Part shown: positions 54,563-63,793 of the stretch, one piece after another
Layout: each line of letters opens with the position of its first letter
Position numbering within the stretch: position 1 is the first letter of the stretch
NCBI GenBank assembly: GCA_903822005.1
Contig: CAIJNL010000002.1
Location: 269,006-333,005, forward strand
From: an uncultured Nitrospiraceae bacterium
GTDB taxonomy: Bacteria; Nitrospirota; Thermodesulfovibrionia; Thermodesulfovibrionales; Dissulfurispiraceae
DNA length: 64,000 nucleotides
Reading direction: 5' to 3'
The notes under the pieces: generated by a model
Database searches by the model: none
Seen by the model: only the letters and a program-made list of their open reading frames with translations
Told to the model about the DNA's origin: nothing
Program-made: the position numbers and the translations under genes

Positions 54563-56017
54563 ATGCTGACGCTTAAAGATCCCTCGCTTTTTCGCGAGCA
54601 GTGCTATATCAACGGAGAGTGGGTTGACGCAGACAACAAACAGACTGTAGCTGTTACCAATCCCGCTACCGGCGAAACTATAGGCACTATTCCATCCTCG
54701 GGTACAGCTGAAACACGCCGCGCCATAGAAGCGGCCAATGCGGCCTATCCGGCCTGGAGGGCCAAGACCGCAGGAGAACGCTCATCGATACTCCGCCGCT
54801 GGTTCGAGCTGATGCTTGCCAACCAGGAAGACCTTGCCGTAATCATGACCTCGGAGCAGGGCAAACCTCTTGCGGAAGCGCGCGGCGAGATAGCCTATGC
54901 CGCCGCATTTCTTGAGTGGTTCGCGGAAGAGGGAAAAAGGATCTATGGCGACACCATACCGCAGCACCAGCCTGACAAGCGTATTGTGGTCATCAAGGAG
55001 CCCATCGGGGTCTGCGCAGCAATAACTCCCTGGAACTTCCCGTCCGCCATGATTACCCGCAAGGCAGGCGCTGCCCTGGCCGCAGGCTGCGTCATGGTTG
55101 TCAAGCCTGCAACCCAGACACCATACTCTGCACTGGCCCTGGCGGAACTTGGCGCAAGGGCCGGAATACCTGCCGGTGTGTTGAGCGTAGTGACCGGGTC
55201 AGCCGTCGTTATAGGCGGGGAAATGACCAGTAATCCTATTGTCCGCAAGCTCACATTTACCGGCTCTACCGAAGTCGGCAGAATCCTTATGAAGCAGTGC
55301 GCAGGCACGATCAAGAAAGTATCACTCGAACTGGGCGGGAACGCGCCGTTCATTGTATTTGACGATGCGGACATTGACGCCGCGGTAGAAGGGGCCCTTA
55401 TCTCCAAGTATCGCAATACCGGTCAGACCTGCGTATGCACAAACCGCTTCCTTGTGCAGGAAAAGGTGTATGACGCCTTCACAGCGAAGCTGCTTGAGAC
55501 CGTAAAAAAATTGAAGGTGGGTGACGGTCTTAAAGGGGATGTACAGCAGGGACCTCTTATAGACATGAAGGCAGTAGAAAAGGTAGAGCAGCATATAGCC
55601 GATGCGGTGTCCAAAGGCGCCCGAGTCATCACCGGCGGCAAACGCCACGAGTTAGGCGGGACCTTTTTCTGCCCGACCATCCTGGCTGATGTAACTCCTG
55701 ATATGGTTGTTGCCCGCGATGAGACCTTCGGGCCTTTGGCAGCGCTCTTCCGTTTCAGGACCGAGGATGAAGTTGTTAGAATGGCCAATGACACCGAATA
55801 CGGTCTTGCCGCCTATTTTTACAGCAGGGACATAGGCCGTGTATGGCGGGTTGCCGAGGCCTTGGAATACGGCATCGTCGGCATAAACACCGGGCTGATC
55901 TCTACGGTAGTCGCACCCTTTGGCGGCATGAAAGAGTCGGGCATAGGCCGGGAAGGGTCAAAATACGGGCTCGATGATTTTCTTGAAATCAAATATCTGT
56001 GTATGGGCGGTATTTAA
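54563..56017 (+). CDS. gabD: Succinate-semialdehyde dehydrogenase, NAD(P)-dependent
   Basis: A 484-residue aldehyde dehydrogenase. The catalytic cysteine is C290 (GQTCVC) and the general base E256 (LELGGNAPF); the cofactor site includes ITPWNFPSAMITRK and FTGSTEVGR. Length and the EAMG-like tail fit GabD, which oxidises succinate semialdehyde to succinate; glutarate-semialdehyde dehydrogenase is possible. AAGGAGA precedes the ATG. It diverges from an organic-anion transporter gene. The stop lies 15 bases from the convergent argJ end. Confidence 0.92.
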   Translation: MLTLKDPSLFREQCYINGEWVDADNKQTVAVTNPATGETIGTIPSSGTAETRRAIEAANAAYPAWRAKTAGERSSILRRWFELMLANQEDLAVIMTSEQGKPLAEARGEIAYAAAFLEWFAEEGKRIYGDTIPQHQPDKRIVVIKEPIGVCAAITPWNFPSAMITRKAGAALAAGCVMVVKPATQTPYSALALAELGARAGIPAGVLSVVTGSAVVIGGEMTSNPIVRKLTFTGSTEVGRILMKQCAGTIKKVSLELGGNAPFIVFDDADIDAAVEGALISKYRNTGQTCVCTNRFLVQEKVYDAFTAKLLETVKKLKVGDGLKGDVQQGPLIDMKAVEKVEQHIADAVSKGARVITGGKRHELGGTFFCPTILADVTPDMVVARDETFGPLAALFRFRTEDEVVRMANDTEYGLAAYFYSRDIGRVWRVAEALEYGIVGINTGLISTVVAPFGGMKESGIGREGSKYGLDDFLEIKYLCMGGI

Positions 56018-56032
56018 AACAGGCAGCTATAG

Positions 56033-57232
56033 CTATGTCCTGTATTCCGCGTTGATCTTCACATAATCGGCGGTCAGGTCGCAGGTCAGTACCTTGGCAT
56101 TGCCCTTCCCCATATGCATGTCAATAAGGATGTTCAGCCTGCTGTTCTTCATTGTTTCGTTCGCCTCTTTATCTATGCCTGTGGCCAGGCCCTTCTTTGC
56201 GACCAGAAGGCCGTTAAGGTAAACATCCGTCTTCTCTTCCTTCATGTCAATGCCTGAATAGCCAAGCGCTGCCAGCAGCCTGCCCCAATTGGCATCGTTG
56301 CCGTATATGGCAGTCTTGACAAGCAGGGAATTGGCAATAGCAAACGCGCCCTTTTCAGCCTCTTTATCGCTCCGGGCATTCCTGACTTCGACTTCGACCA
56401 GTTTTGTGGCGCCCTCTCCATCTCTTACTATCATCTCACTCAGCTCATAAGTCAGCTCTGCGAGTGCCCCGGCAAATGCCTGGCAATCCTTTGTCTTCAG
56501 CCTTACAGCCCTGTTTCCGGCAGAGCCGTTGGCCATTATGAGAACAGTATCGTTCGTAGACATGTCGCCGTCAACGGTAATCCTGTTAAAGGACCGGCTC
56601 ACCGCCTTCCGCAGCGCCGCATCGAGCGCCTGTTTTTCAATATCTGCATCGGTAAGAATAAATGCAAGCATGGTAGCCATGTTGGGCTGGATCATGCCCG
56701 CGCCTTTGCAGATGCCCGAAATGGTCACGGTCTTGCCGCCTATCACAAGCTGCCTTGCCGCTATTTTTGGAAAGGTGTCGGTGGTCATTATAGCTGCCGC
56801 AACATCGCAAAAACTCATCCTGCCAATGTTTTCCACAAGCCCGGAAATGGCAGGCCTTATCCTGTCCATTGGCATAGGCGTACCGATAACGCCCGTTGAG
56901 CAGACATATACCCTGTCGGGCCTGATACCTTTGCTCTCAGCCACAAGTCTGCACATCTCGGCAGCGTCTTTCATGCCCTGGCTGCCGGTGCATGCATTGG
57001 CGTTTCCGCTATTGACGATAATGGCCTGGCCCTTGCCCGCTTTTATCAGCCTGGCATCGAGCCTTACCGGCGCAGCCTTGACCTTGCTGGTCGTAAACAT
57101 TCCGGCCATTACGGATTCCCGTTCCGAATAAATAAGAGCTATATCCCGCCTGCCAGGTTTTTTTACAGCGGCCTCCGCAGCCGCAAAGAGAAATCCGGGG
57201 GGAATTGCGGTCCCTCTATCTTCTATGGACAT
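56033..57232 (-). CDS. argJ: Bifunctional ornithine acetyltransferase/N-acetylglutamate synthase
   Basis: A 399-residue Ntn-type enzyme that recycles the acetyl group between N-acetylornithine and glutamate in arginine synthesis. It self-cleaves before the catalytic threonine T187 in MATMLAFILTD, giving alpha and beta chains; oxyanion-hole residues are in CSTGVIGTPM. It starts 10 bases inside the end of argC, so the two are translated together. The full N-terminal region is present, consistent with acetylglutamate synthase activity as well, though that cannot be proved from sequence. Confidence 0.96.
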   Translation of the reverse strand: MSIEDRGTAIPPGFLFAAAEAAVKKPGRRDIALIYSERESVMAGMFTTSKVKAAPVRLDARLIKAGKGQAIIVNSGNANACTGSQGMKDAAEMCRLVAESKGIRPDRVYVCSTGVIGTPMPMDRIRPAISGLVENIGRMSFCDVAAAIMTTDTFPKIAARQLVIGGKTVTISGICKGAGMIQPNMATMLAFILTDADIEKQALDAALRKAVSRSFNRITVDGDMSTNDTVLIMANGSAGNRAVRLKTKDCQAFAGALAELTYELSEMIVRDGEGATKLVEVEVRNARSDKEAEKGAFAIANSLLVKTAIYGNDANWGRLLAALGYSGIDMKEEKTDVYLNGLLVAKKGLATGIDKEANETMKNSRLNILIDMHMGKGNAKVLTCDLTADYVKINAEYRT

Positions 57233-58263
57233 ATTGCCAATCCCTCCAGCGCTGTTGTCTCTTCAAGTCCGAGCATGATATTCATGTTCTGCACAGCCTG
57301 CCCTGATGCCCCTTTTACCAGATTGTCTATAGTGGATACCATGACCAGTGTGTTTGTCCGCTCGTTTACCCTGATACCTACCAGGCAGTAATTGCTTCCC
57401 CGCACATGTTTTGCATTAGGATAGAATCCCTCTTCAAGCACTTTCACGAAGGGCTCCTTTGAGTACCTGCGGTTATAATAATTGAGCACGTTCGCCGTGC
57501 TTAATTTTTTCTTCAGTTGCGCATATGCTGTAGTCACAATTCCCCTGTCCATAGGCACCAGATGGGGGGTGAAATCGATCATTACAGGTTTGCCCGCAAT
57601 ATGCGACAGTTCCTGTTCTATCTCCGGCGTATGCCTGTGAGTTCCTATACCGTATGCCTTGAAACCCTCGTTGACCTCGCAGAATGAGATCGAGACATCG
57701 GCCTTCCTGCCCGCGCCCGAAGTGCCTGATTTGGAATCCACCACTATTGTATCGATATCAATAAGACCGTCCCTGATTGCCGGATAGAGCGCAAGCACCG
57801 CGCCTGTCGGATAACATCCAGGGTTGGCAATTAAACGCGATTTGCGTATGGCTTTCCTGTAAAGCTCCGGCAGTCCGTAAACCGCCTTCTTTAGCGTGGT
57901 TGGAAAGTGGTGCGGCGTCTTGTACCACTTTTCGTATACAGAAATATCAGAGAGCCTGAAATCGGCGGACAGGTCAATTACCTTTTTCCCTTTGCTGAAA
58001 AAAGCCTCGACTGCTTCCTGGGATTCCGCATGCGGCAAAGCCAGGAAAAAAACATCGGCCTTTGAGAGCAGCCTTGCCGGGTCCATAGGTTCGTAGACCA
58101 GTGTGCTGTATTTTAAAAGGTGCGGAAAAATGTCGGTTACACGTTTCCCGGCTGACCTCTCGGACGTAACTGCAGTTACCTGCACGCCGGGATGCTGCGC
58201 CAGTATCCTCAGGAGTTCGGCCCCCGTATAACCACTCCCACCGCAAATAGCCACCTTCACCAT
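57223..58263 (-). CDS. argC: N-acetyl-gamma-glutamyl-phosphate reductase
   Basis: A 346-residue NADPH-dependent enzyme, the third step of arginine synthesis. The cofactor loop is GGSGYTGAELLR and the catalytic cysteine C150 is in ANPGCYPTGA; the FTPHLVPMDRGI region belongs to the substrate domain. The start is the ATG after AGAGGTGG rather than 14 codons earlier. argJ overlaps its end by 10 bases. An ARG box is not obvious upstream. Confidence 0.96.
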   Translation of the reverse strand: MVKVAICGGSGYTGAELLRILAQHPGVQVTAVTSERSAGKRVTDIFPHLLKYSTLVYEPMDPARLLSKADVFFLALPHAESQEAVEAFFSKGKKVIDLSADFRLSDISVYEKWYKTPHHFPTTLKKAVYGLPELYRKAIRKSRLIANPGCYPTGAVLALYPAIRDGLIDIDTIVVDSKSGTSGAGRKADVSISFCEVNEGFKAYGIGTHRHTPEIEQELSHIAGKPVMIDFTPHLVPMDRGIVTTAYAQLKKKLSTANVLNYYNRRYSKEPFVKVLEEGFYPNAKHVRGSNYCLVGIRVNERTNTLVMVSTIDNLVKGASGQAVQNMNIMLGLEETTALEGLAICP

Positions 58264-58355
58264 AAAAATCCACCTCTCAATTTGGTCAATAGCTGCGAAA
58301 GTCAATATCGAATATTTTACAACATATCAGCGATATGATACATATTTTTATATAT

Positions 58356-58388
58356 AAAAAAAGGGCCCGTCAGAAGACAGGCCCTTTT
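58356..58388 (-). terminator. Terminator of the rplM-rpsI operon
   Basis: On the minus strand, AAAAGGGCC pairs with GGCCCTTTT across a 12-base loop and runs into a stretch of seven Ts and then alternating T/A. It lies 24 bases after the rpsI stop. Confidence 0.85.
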
Positions 58389-58411
58389 CAAAGTCGTATA
58401 TCCGACTACGA

Positions 58412-58804
58412 TTATCTCTTTGAGAACTGGAACCTTGCCCTCGCACCCTTCTGGCCGAACTTCTGTCTCTCGACCTCTCTCGGGTCTCTGGTCATAAGGC
58501 CTTCCTTCTTGAGCTTGGTCTTCAGGTCTGTATCGACTACAACAAGGGCGCGGGATATGCCATGCCTCAGGGCGCCTGCCTGTCCGCTGAGACCTCCGCC
58601 CAGTACATTGGCCTTTACATCATACTTTCCCAAAGTGCCGGTGACCTGAAACGGCTGCCTGATGATCATCCGCAGGGTCTCGCGCGGGAAATAGGTGTCG
58701 ACGTCCCTGTCGTTTACAACTATACGACCCGTACCCGGCGTCATCACAACGCGGGCTACCGATCTCTTCCTTCTTCCTGTTGAATTGTAAGTTATGGCGG
58801 CCAT
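58412..58804 (-). CDS. rpsI: 30S ribosomal protein S9
   Basis: A 130-residue ribosomal protein. It shows the conserved [11 protein letters not shown] opening, the [14 protein letters not shown] core, and the basic C-terminal tail RFQFSKR that reaches the P-site tRNA. AAGGAG precedes the ATG. It forms the universal rplM-rpsI operon with L13, 15 bases upstream. Confidence 0.98.
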   Translation of the reverse strand: MAAITYNSTGRRKRSVARVVMTPGTGRIVVNDRDVDTYFPRETLRMIIRQPFQVTGTLGKYDVKANVLGGGLSGQAGALRHGISRALVVVDTDLKTKLKKEGLMTRDPREVERQKFGQKGARARFQFSKR

Positions 58805-58819
58805 CAGTTTACAAACTCC

Positions 58820-59257
58820 TTATTTCGTAATTTTTATAAGTTCCGGTTTCTGCGCAGTATGTCCGTGGTCGGCGCCAGCGTACACCTTGAGCTTCTTTAT
58901 CATGGCCCTTCCGAGCCTGTTCTTCGGGAGCATGCCCCATACTGCGTGCTTTATCACTTCATCAGGGGAGTCAGCAAGTTTGTCCTTAAGCGTCTCCTCC
59001 TTGATGTGACCGATGTATCCGGTATGGTGATAATACTTTTTGTCCTCAAGTTTGTTGCCGGTGACCCGTACCTTGTCGGCATTGATCACTATAACAAAAT
59101 CGCCGGTATCAACATTGGGTGTAAAGATGGGCTTGTTCTTTCCGCGCAGATAATCTGCGATCTTAACAGCCATCCTGCCCAATACCACATCCTTGGCGTC
59201 AACGACAAACCATTTACGCTGGATTTCCTCTTTTTTTGCGAACTTCGTAATCTTCAT
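58820..59257 (-). CDS. rplM: 50S ribosomal protein L13
   Basis: A 145-residue ribosomal protein. The start region RKWFVVDAKDVVLGRMAVKIADYLRGK and the MLPKNRLGRAMIKKLKVYAG segment are diagnostic. It is the first gene of the rplM-rpsI operon, on the minus strand and divergent from thiD. AGGAAGG lies a little upstream of the ATG. Confidence 0.98.
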   Translation of the reverse strand: MKITKFAKKEEIQRKWFVVDAKDVVLGRMAVKIADYLRGKNKPIFTPNVDTGDFVIVINADKVRVTGNKLEDKKYYHHTGYIGHIKEETLKDKLADSPDEVIKHAVWGMLPKNRLGRAMIKKLKVYAGADHGHTAQKPELIKITK

Positions 59258-59342
59258 CCTTATTTCACCTTCCTAAAATACCCGGAATAAGCAATCGGGG
59301 AAACGTTATCAAGACAACTAAGATACTAAAAAACAGTCTTAT

Positions 59343-59371
59343 TTGTCAACATTACATATGAATGCTATAAT
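59343..59371 (+). promoter_or_regulatory. thiD promoter, nearly leaderless
   Basis: TTGTCA (59343-59348), a 17-bp spacer and TATAAT (59366-59371) precede thiD. The ATG is only 9 bases after the -10 box and no ribosome site is present, so the mRNA leader would be about 0-3 bases. Confidence 0.7.
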
Positions 59372-59380
59372 ACAACGATT

Positions 59381-60145
59381 ATGAAAACGGCCCTGACCAT
59401 AGCAGGTTCCGATCCAACTGGAGGTGCGGGGCTGCAAGCCGACCTGAAGGTCTTCAACAGCCTCGGTCTCCACGGCCTTTCGGTTGCCACGTCCCTTACC
59501 GCCCAGAACACGGTCGGCGTAGAGTCTGTCCTTAGGGTGGATGCGGCCTTCGTAGAGGCTCAGCTCACGACCCTTCTGAATGACATCAGGCCCGATGCCC
59601 TGAAAACTGGCATGGTCTATTCACTAAACGCTGTTGCAGCCATAGTACATATAGTGAGGGGCTTTGAACTCGAAAACCTGGTAATCGACCCGGTCACCAT
59701 ATCGTCATCCGGCATGCAGCTTATGGAAGACGGCGCCCTGGACCTGCTAAGGGACCAGCTTTTTCCGCTCTCAAAGGTGATAACTCCAAATATTTCAGAG
59801 GCATCTGCCCTTTCAGGGATACCCGTAAAAGATGAAAAAAGCATGGAACAGGCCGCCATTTTGCTGAAAAAGACCGGGCCTGAGGTTGTGATCATAACCG
59901 GAGGGCATCTCGAGAACGAGACCCTCGACCTGATATACGACGGCGCATGTTTTGTGAGACTGAGGTCCAAAAAGATCAAAGGCGAATTCCATGGCACCGG
60001 CTGCACCTTTTCCGCAGCAATTGCCGCCTATCTCGCAAAAGGGGCATCAGTACAGACAGCCGCTGAAAAGGCCAAGGCCTTTGTTCATGAGGCCATAATG
60101 AAATCCTATGCCCTCGGCAGAGGGATGAAGATACTGCATGTCTAA
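59381..60145 (+). CDS. thiD: Hydroxymethylpyrimidine/phosphomethylpyrimidine kinase
   Basis: A 254-residue ribokinase-fold enzyme that phosphorylates HMP and HMP-P in thiamine synthesis. Diagnostic segments are TIAGSDPTGGAGLQADLK, VTIS-SSG, and the anion hole HGTGCTFSAAIAA with the catalytic cysteine. The N-terminus is exactly at the usual family start, so the leaderless ATG is credible. Its end overlaps radA by 8 bases. No thiamine riboswitch is visible upstream; the short leader leaves no room for one. Confidence 0.96.
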   Translation: MKTALTIAGSDPTGGAGLQADLKVFNSLGLHGLSVATSLTAQNTVGVESVLRVDAAFVEAQLTTLLNDIRPDALKTGMVYSLNAVAAIVHIVRGFELENLVIDPVTISSSGMQLMEDGALDLLRDQLFPLSKVITPNISEASALSGIPVKDEKSMEQAAILLKKTGPEVVIITGGHLENETLDLIYDGACFVRLRSKKIKGEFHGTGCTFSAAIAAYLAKGASVQTAAEKAKAFVHEAIMKSYALGRGMKILHV

Positions 60146-61493
60146 AATAAAGACCGTATTCCAATGCCAGTCCTGCGGGTACAGCAGTCCCAAATGGCTG
60201 GGTAAATGCCCTGACTGCGGGGCATGGAACAGTTTTTCAGAAGAGAGACAATCGCCGAAATCCCTGAAATCGTTTGCAGCCGATAATGCCGGGCCGATGC
60301 CCCTGAACGAGATTTCCGGGGGCAATGAGAAAAGGGTCCCAGTAGGGATAGCTGAACTCGACAGGGTGCTTGGCGGCGGACTGGTCGCGGGCTCCGTGAT
60401 ACTCATTGGCGGCGACCCCGGCATCGGCAAGTCGACCATCATACTGCAGGCAATATCTATGATCGCTGCAAAAACCGGTTCAGTCCTTTATGTGTCGGGA
60501 GAAGAGTCTCCCGAGCAAATAAAGCTCAGGGCAGAGCGGCTGTCAATAGATTCCGATAAAATATTACTGCTTTCTGAAACCGTTGTTGAGCAGATCATAG
60601 CAACTTCTGCAAAAATGAAACCTGCCACCCTGGTTGTGGATTCGATACAGACTGTATATACCGAGGAGATGACCTCTGCACCAGGCTCTGTCGGCCAGAT
60701 ACGAGAGTCGGCCGCAAAGCTGATGTTCTACGCGAAGAGATCGGGCACCCCGGTATTCCTGATTGGCCATGTCACAAAGGAAGGCGCGATTGCGGGACCG
60801 CGCGTGCTGGAGCATCTGGTTGATACCGTTCTGTATTTTGAGGGCGACCGGGGCCATCCATTCCGTATACTCAGGACAGTCAAGAACAGGTTTGGCTCTA
60901 CAAATGAGATCGGAGTCTTTGAGATGACCGACGGCGGCCTGAAAGAGATCAACAACCCGTCGGAGCTCTTTCTTTCAGAACGCCCGCTTAATACATCTGG
61001 CTCAACCGTGCTAGCGAGCATTGAGGGTACGAGGCCGATGCTGATTGAGCTGCAGGCTCTGGTGTCGTCTACTACCTTCAGCGCGCCGCGCCGCACCAGC
61101 ATGGGCATAGACTTCAACAGGCTTAACCTGCTTATTGCAGTGCTCGAAAAAAAGGGCGGACTTCACCTGGGTGGAATGGACGTATTTATCAATGTTGTGG
61201 GCGGACTAAAGATCAGTGAGCCTGCCGCTGACCTCGCTATTATTGCCGCGCTCACCTCATCCTTCAGGGAAAGGCCGGTTGACCAGCATACGTTTGTCTT
61301 TGGAGAAGTCGGGCTGTCTGGAGAAGTTCGGGCCGTTGCACAGGGTGAGTCGAGGATCAAAGAAGCGGCCAAGGTCGGGTTTAAAAGGGCCATTGTCCCA
61401 CAAGGAAATGCAGAAAGACTTAAAGGTAATTTCGGGATAGAGATATCTGGAGTAAAAAACATAAATGAAGCGATCGAACAAATTGGCATATAG
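60138..61493 (+). CDS. radA: DNA repair protein RadA/Sms
   Basis: A 451-residue RecA-like motor promoting branch migration in recombination. An N-terminal four-cysteine zinc finger (CQSCGYSSPKWLGKCPDC), Walker A GDPGIGKST with K98, the RadA-specific KNRFG motif, and a C-terminal Lon-protease-like domain (from about 280; GGMDVFINVVGGLKISEPAADL) are all present. It overlaps thiD by 8 bases and the lipoprotein gene by 29. Confidence 0.97.
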   Translation: MSKIKTVFQCQSCGYSSPKWLGKCPDCGAWNSFSEERQSPKSLKSFAADNAGPMPLNEISGGNEKRVPVGIAELDRVLGGGLVAGSVILIGGDPGIGKSTIILQAISMIAAKTGSVLYVSGEESPEQIKLRAERLSIDSDKILLLSETVVEQIIATSAKMKPATLVVDSIQTVYTEEMTSAPGSVGQIRESAAKLMFYAKRSGTPVFLIGHVTKEGAIAGPRVLEHLVDTVLYFEGDRGHPFRILRTVKNRFGSTNEIGVFEMTDGGLKEINNPSELFLSERPLNTSGSTVLASIEGTRPMLIELQALVSSTTFSAPRRTSMGIDFNRLNLLIAVLEKKGGLHLGGMDVFINVVGGLKISEPAADLAIIAALTSSFRERPVDQHTFVFGEVGLSGEVRAVAQGESRIKEAAKVGFKRAIVPQGNAERLKGNFGIEISGVKNINEAIEQIGI

Positions 61494-62169
61494 AAACCCT
61501 GAAACACGAAGGCGCCTTCGTGTAGCTTTCATCGTGCTCGCTTTTTCATGCCTTTTGCTTGCATCCTGCGTTCCACAAATACAGCCTGAAAAGCCCAACT
61601 TTGAACGCCTCTCCCTGGATGACGCACTCGCACAGTATAAAAAAATATCTTCGATTAATACTGTTCTCGGCATCGAATACGAAAAAAATGGTGGTGTGAT
61701 GCAGGGGGATGGATCACTGATCATATCACGCGACAAGCTGTCTTTACGCATTTACTACCTCGGCTTCCTGCAGGGCGAGATAACCGAGGAAAAGGGAGAG
61801 GTGAAAAGCAAACCCAAGATTGACCGCAACAAAAGCGACCTCCTTGTGAATGGACTCAAGAGCAGCCTTTTCTGGTGGAACATAAACGACTACGTCAGGA
61901 CGGAAACGGATGACTCATATGAATTGCGGAACAACACAAGGAAAGTGGTAATCGACAAACAGAGCCTTCTTCCCGTTGAACAGACCATTGAACTCGAAAA
62001 TGGAGATGAGCTTGTCATCACTTACGGCAGGCCCGCGCAGAGACTGACTGAAGACGGCAGGGGGATTGACGCCGATTCGCCCCTCGGCTGGTATCCCGGC
62101 AGGCTGAATATACAGCTCAGAAATTACGTTGTTCGCATCACCGTCAAATCATACGAGATAACCAGGTGA
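61465..62169 (+). CDS. Outer-membrane lipoprotein-like protein (DUF4292/LolB-like)
   Basis: A 234-residue lipoprotein with a long basic N-terminus, a hydrophobic core and lipobox LLAS-C35. The mature part is predicted to be all beta, with alternating strands (SLIISRDKLSLRIYYLGFLQGEIT) resembling the LolA/LolB half-barrel, and may receive or hold lipid. It begins inside radA; no later ATG would preserve the lipobox. It is followed 27 bases later by the KsgA gene. The LolB-like role is inference. Confidence 0.78.
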   Translation: MKRSNKLAYRNPETRRRLRVAFIVLAFSCLLLASCVPQIQPEKPNFERLSLDDALAQYKKISSINTVLGIEYEKNGGVMQGDGSLIISRDKLSLRIYYLGFLQGEITEEKGEVKSKPKIDRNKSDLLVNGLKSSLFWWNINDYVRTETDDSYELRNNTRKVVIDKQSLLPVEQTIELENGDELVITYGRPAQRLTEDGRGIDADSPLGWYPGRLNIQLRNYVVRITVKSYEITR

Positions 62170-62196
62170 CGTCGAACTTGAGGACTTGTCACGGCA

Positions 62197-62967
62197 ATGA
62201 CTAGAAAATCGCTCGGCCAGAACTTCCTCTTCGATCCAGCCATACTCGACAGCATAATCGGTGCTTCCGGCGTAACGCAAGATGACACCGTTGTTGAGAT
62301 AGGTCCGGGCCCCGGCAGGCTAACCCTGCTGCTCGCCAGGGCCGCGCGAAGGGTAATCGCTATCGAACTCGACCCCAAGCTGTATGGCAAGTTGCAGGGA
62401 GAGCTAATCGGGCGGGAGAATGTCGAACTCATACTGGGTGACGCGCTTAAATATCCTTATGGAGAACTTGGCCCATTCAAGGTGGTTGCCAACATCCCCT
62501 ATTACATTACAACCCCATTGATATTCAAGCTTCTCGAATCCAAAGCTGATCTTCGATCCATGACACTGACAATCCAGAAAGAGGTTGCCCAGCGCATTGT
62601 GGCAGGCCCCGGCACAAAAGATTATGGCGTGCTTTCGCTCGGCGTGCAATACCATGCCATACCCGAGATAAAATGCATTATCCCGGCAAGCGCCTTCCGT
62701 CCGGTGCCAAAGGTAGATTCCGCGGTCATAAGGATGGACATTCGCAAATCACCCGCGGTTGAGGTGGCTGATGAGGCGCTTTTTTTCAGATTGATCAGGG
62801 CCGGCTTTTCGCAGCGGCGAAAGACCATGTCTAATTCCTTTAAGCCGCTCTATGAGAATATAAAGGAAATTTTGCTCGAACTCGGTATCGATCCTGGCAG
62901 AAGGGCCGAGACCCTCAGCATGGAAGAGTTCGCGCGGCTTGCCGACCATCTGCACAGTAAAATATAG
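62197..62967 (+). CDS. rsmA: 16S rRNA dimethyladenosine transferase KsgA
   Basis: A 256-residue Rossmann-fold methyltransferase that dimethylates two adjacent adenosines near the 3' end of 16S rRNA during ribosome assembly. Diagnostic segments are KSLGQNFLFDPAILD, VEIGPGPGRLTLLLA and the catalytic NIPYYITTPL, plus the C-terminal FSQRRKTMSNSFK. It is the last core gene before the AT-rich integron/IS region, so the acquired DNA is inserted directly downstream of it. Confidence 0.97.
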   Translation: MTRKSLGQNFLFDPAILDSIIGASGVTQDDTVVEIGPGPGRLTLLLARAARRVIAIELDPKLYGKLQGELIGRENVELILGDALKYPYGELGPFKVVANIPYYITTPLIFKLLESKADLRSMTLTIQKEVAQRIVAGPGTKDYGVLSLGVQYHAIPEIKCIIPASAFRPVPKVDSAVIRMDIRKSPAVEVADEALFFRLIRAGFSQRRKTMSNSFKPLYENIKEILLELGIDPGRRAETLSMEEFARLADHLHSKI

Positions 62968-62999
62968 AAATCACTCCGGACAATTCCACCGTTTTTTAA

Positions 63000-63123
63000 G
63001 ACCTTTCGCTTTCGGTCCGTAATATCTGCAAATACGAAATAGTGTATTTATCACCCGTTGATTTTAAAGCGATTCTTTATTAACAAATTCGCTTCATCGT
63101 GGTATAATTGGGACATATTTCGG
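63000..63123 (+). repeat. Promoter-bearing dispersed repeat, copy 2
   Basis: This is the counterpart of 28766-28892. The TTAACA...TATAAT...GACATATTT core is almost identical (three substitutions and one missing base over 44), with colinear but looser similarity upstream. Here it lies between rsmA and the integron cassette gene, which starts 56 bases after it. Confidence 0.7.
63080..63108 (+). promoter_or_regulatory. Promoter upstream of the cassette gene
   Basis: TTAACA (63080-63085) and TATAAT (63103-63108) have a 17-bp spacer. The gene starts 71 bases after the -10 box. The same promoter precedes the Abi-alpha gene. Confidence 0.75.
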
Positions 63124-63178
63124 CAAAAGGGATAGTTCGAATAATCATTGTTATGTCGAGAAAGGAATACAAAAGACA

Positions 63179-63793
63179 ATGAACATATTATTCCTGATAT
63201 TAATAGTCTTCCTAACTGCGACCTCTTCCAATGCTAATGATAAATTTATTGAAGAAATGGGAATTGGATGTGGCAAGGCAGTTCCTGTCAAACAATATTC
63301 ATTTACTGTTGGAAAGGATGAGTATGTTATTCCGAAAGACCTTATTGTAATTAAAAACGATAAGGTTATCTTCTCTGATGCTAAGCCAAATGACTTAAGA
63401 GAGCCATTCAACGGTGTAATGTATTTTATGTTCAACGACAACATATTTTTGGAAACTTTTGATGACGATTGTGTAGATTTGCTATTTAGAAGAATAATCT
63501 ATTTTTCCACAAAAAATGATCGTTTTAAGCAATTTAACATACTTACTAGCCACCACGAAGATGTGTTATTTACGTATAAGAATAAACTATATTATTGGAG
63601 CGAATGGTTTTGCATGGATGACTACAACAATGACAGCAATGGAAAAGGGCACTATATATTTGTTTTCAACGATAAAAGCATAGAATTTACTAAATTGTAT
63701 TTCCCTGAAATAAAATCTTGTGTTCCAGAATACTTGCAAAACGCGATGAAAAATAACCCCATAGTTTATGGAAAGATATCGAAACAGCCATAA
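63179..63793 (+). CDS. Exported protein of unknown function in an integron cassette
   Basis: A 204-residue protein with a signal peptide (about 1-19, SNA-ND). The mature part is acidic and aromatic-rich with five cysteines (near residues 31, 99, 145, 180 and in between), predicted mostly beta. No known family was recognised. It is strongly AT-rich compared with rsmA. Its TAA stop codon is the first three bases of the conserved TAAC of an attC site, the arrangement typical of integron gene cassettes. The ribosome site (AAAGGA) is distant. Function is unknown, like most environmental cassettes. Confidence 0.8.
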   Translation: MNILFLILIVFLTATSSNANDKFIEEMGIGCGKAVPVKQYSFTVGKDEYVIPKDLIVIKNDKVIFSDAKPNDLREPFNGVMYFMFNDNIFLETFDDDCVDLLFRRIIYFSTKNDRFKQFNILTSHHEDVLFTYKNKLYYWSEWFCMDDYNNDSNGKGHYIFVFNDKSIEFTKLYFPEIKSCVPEYLQNAMKNNPIVYGKISKQP

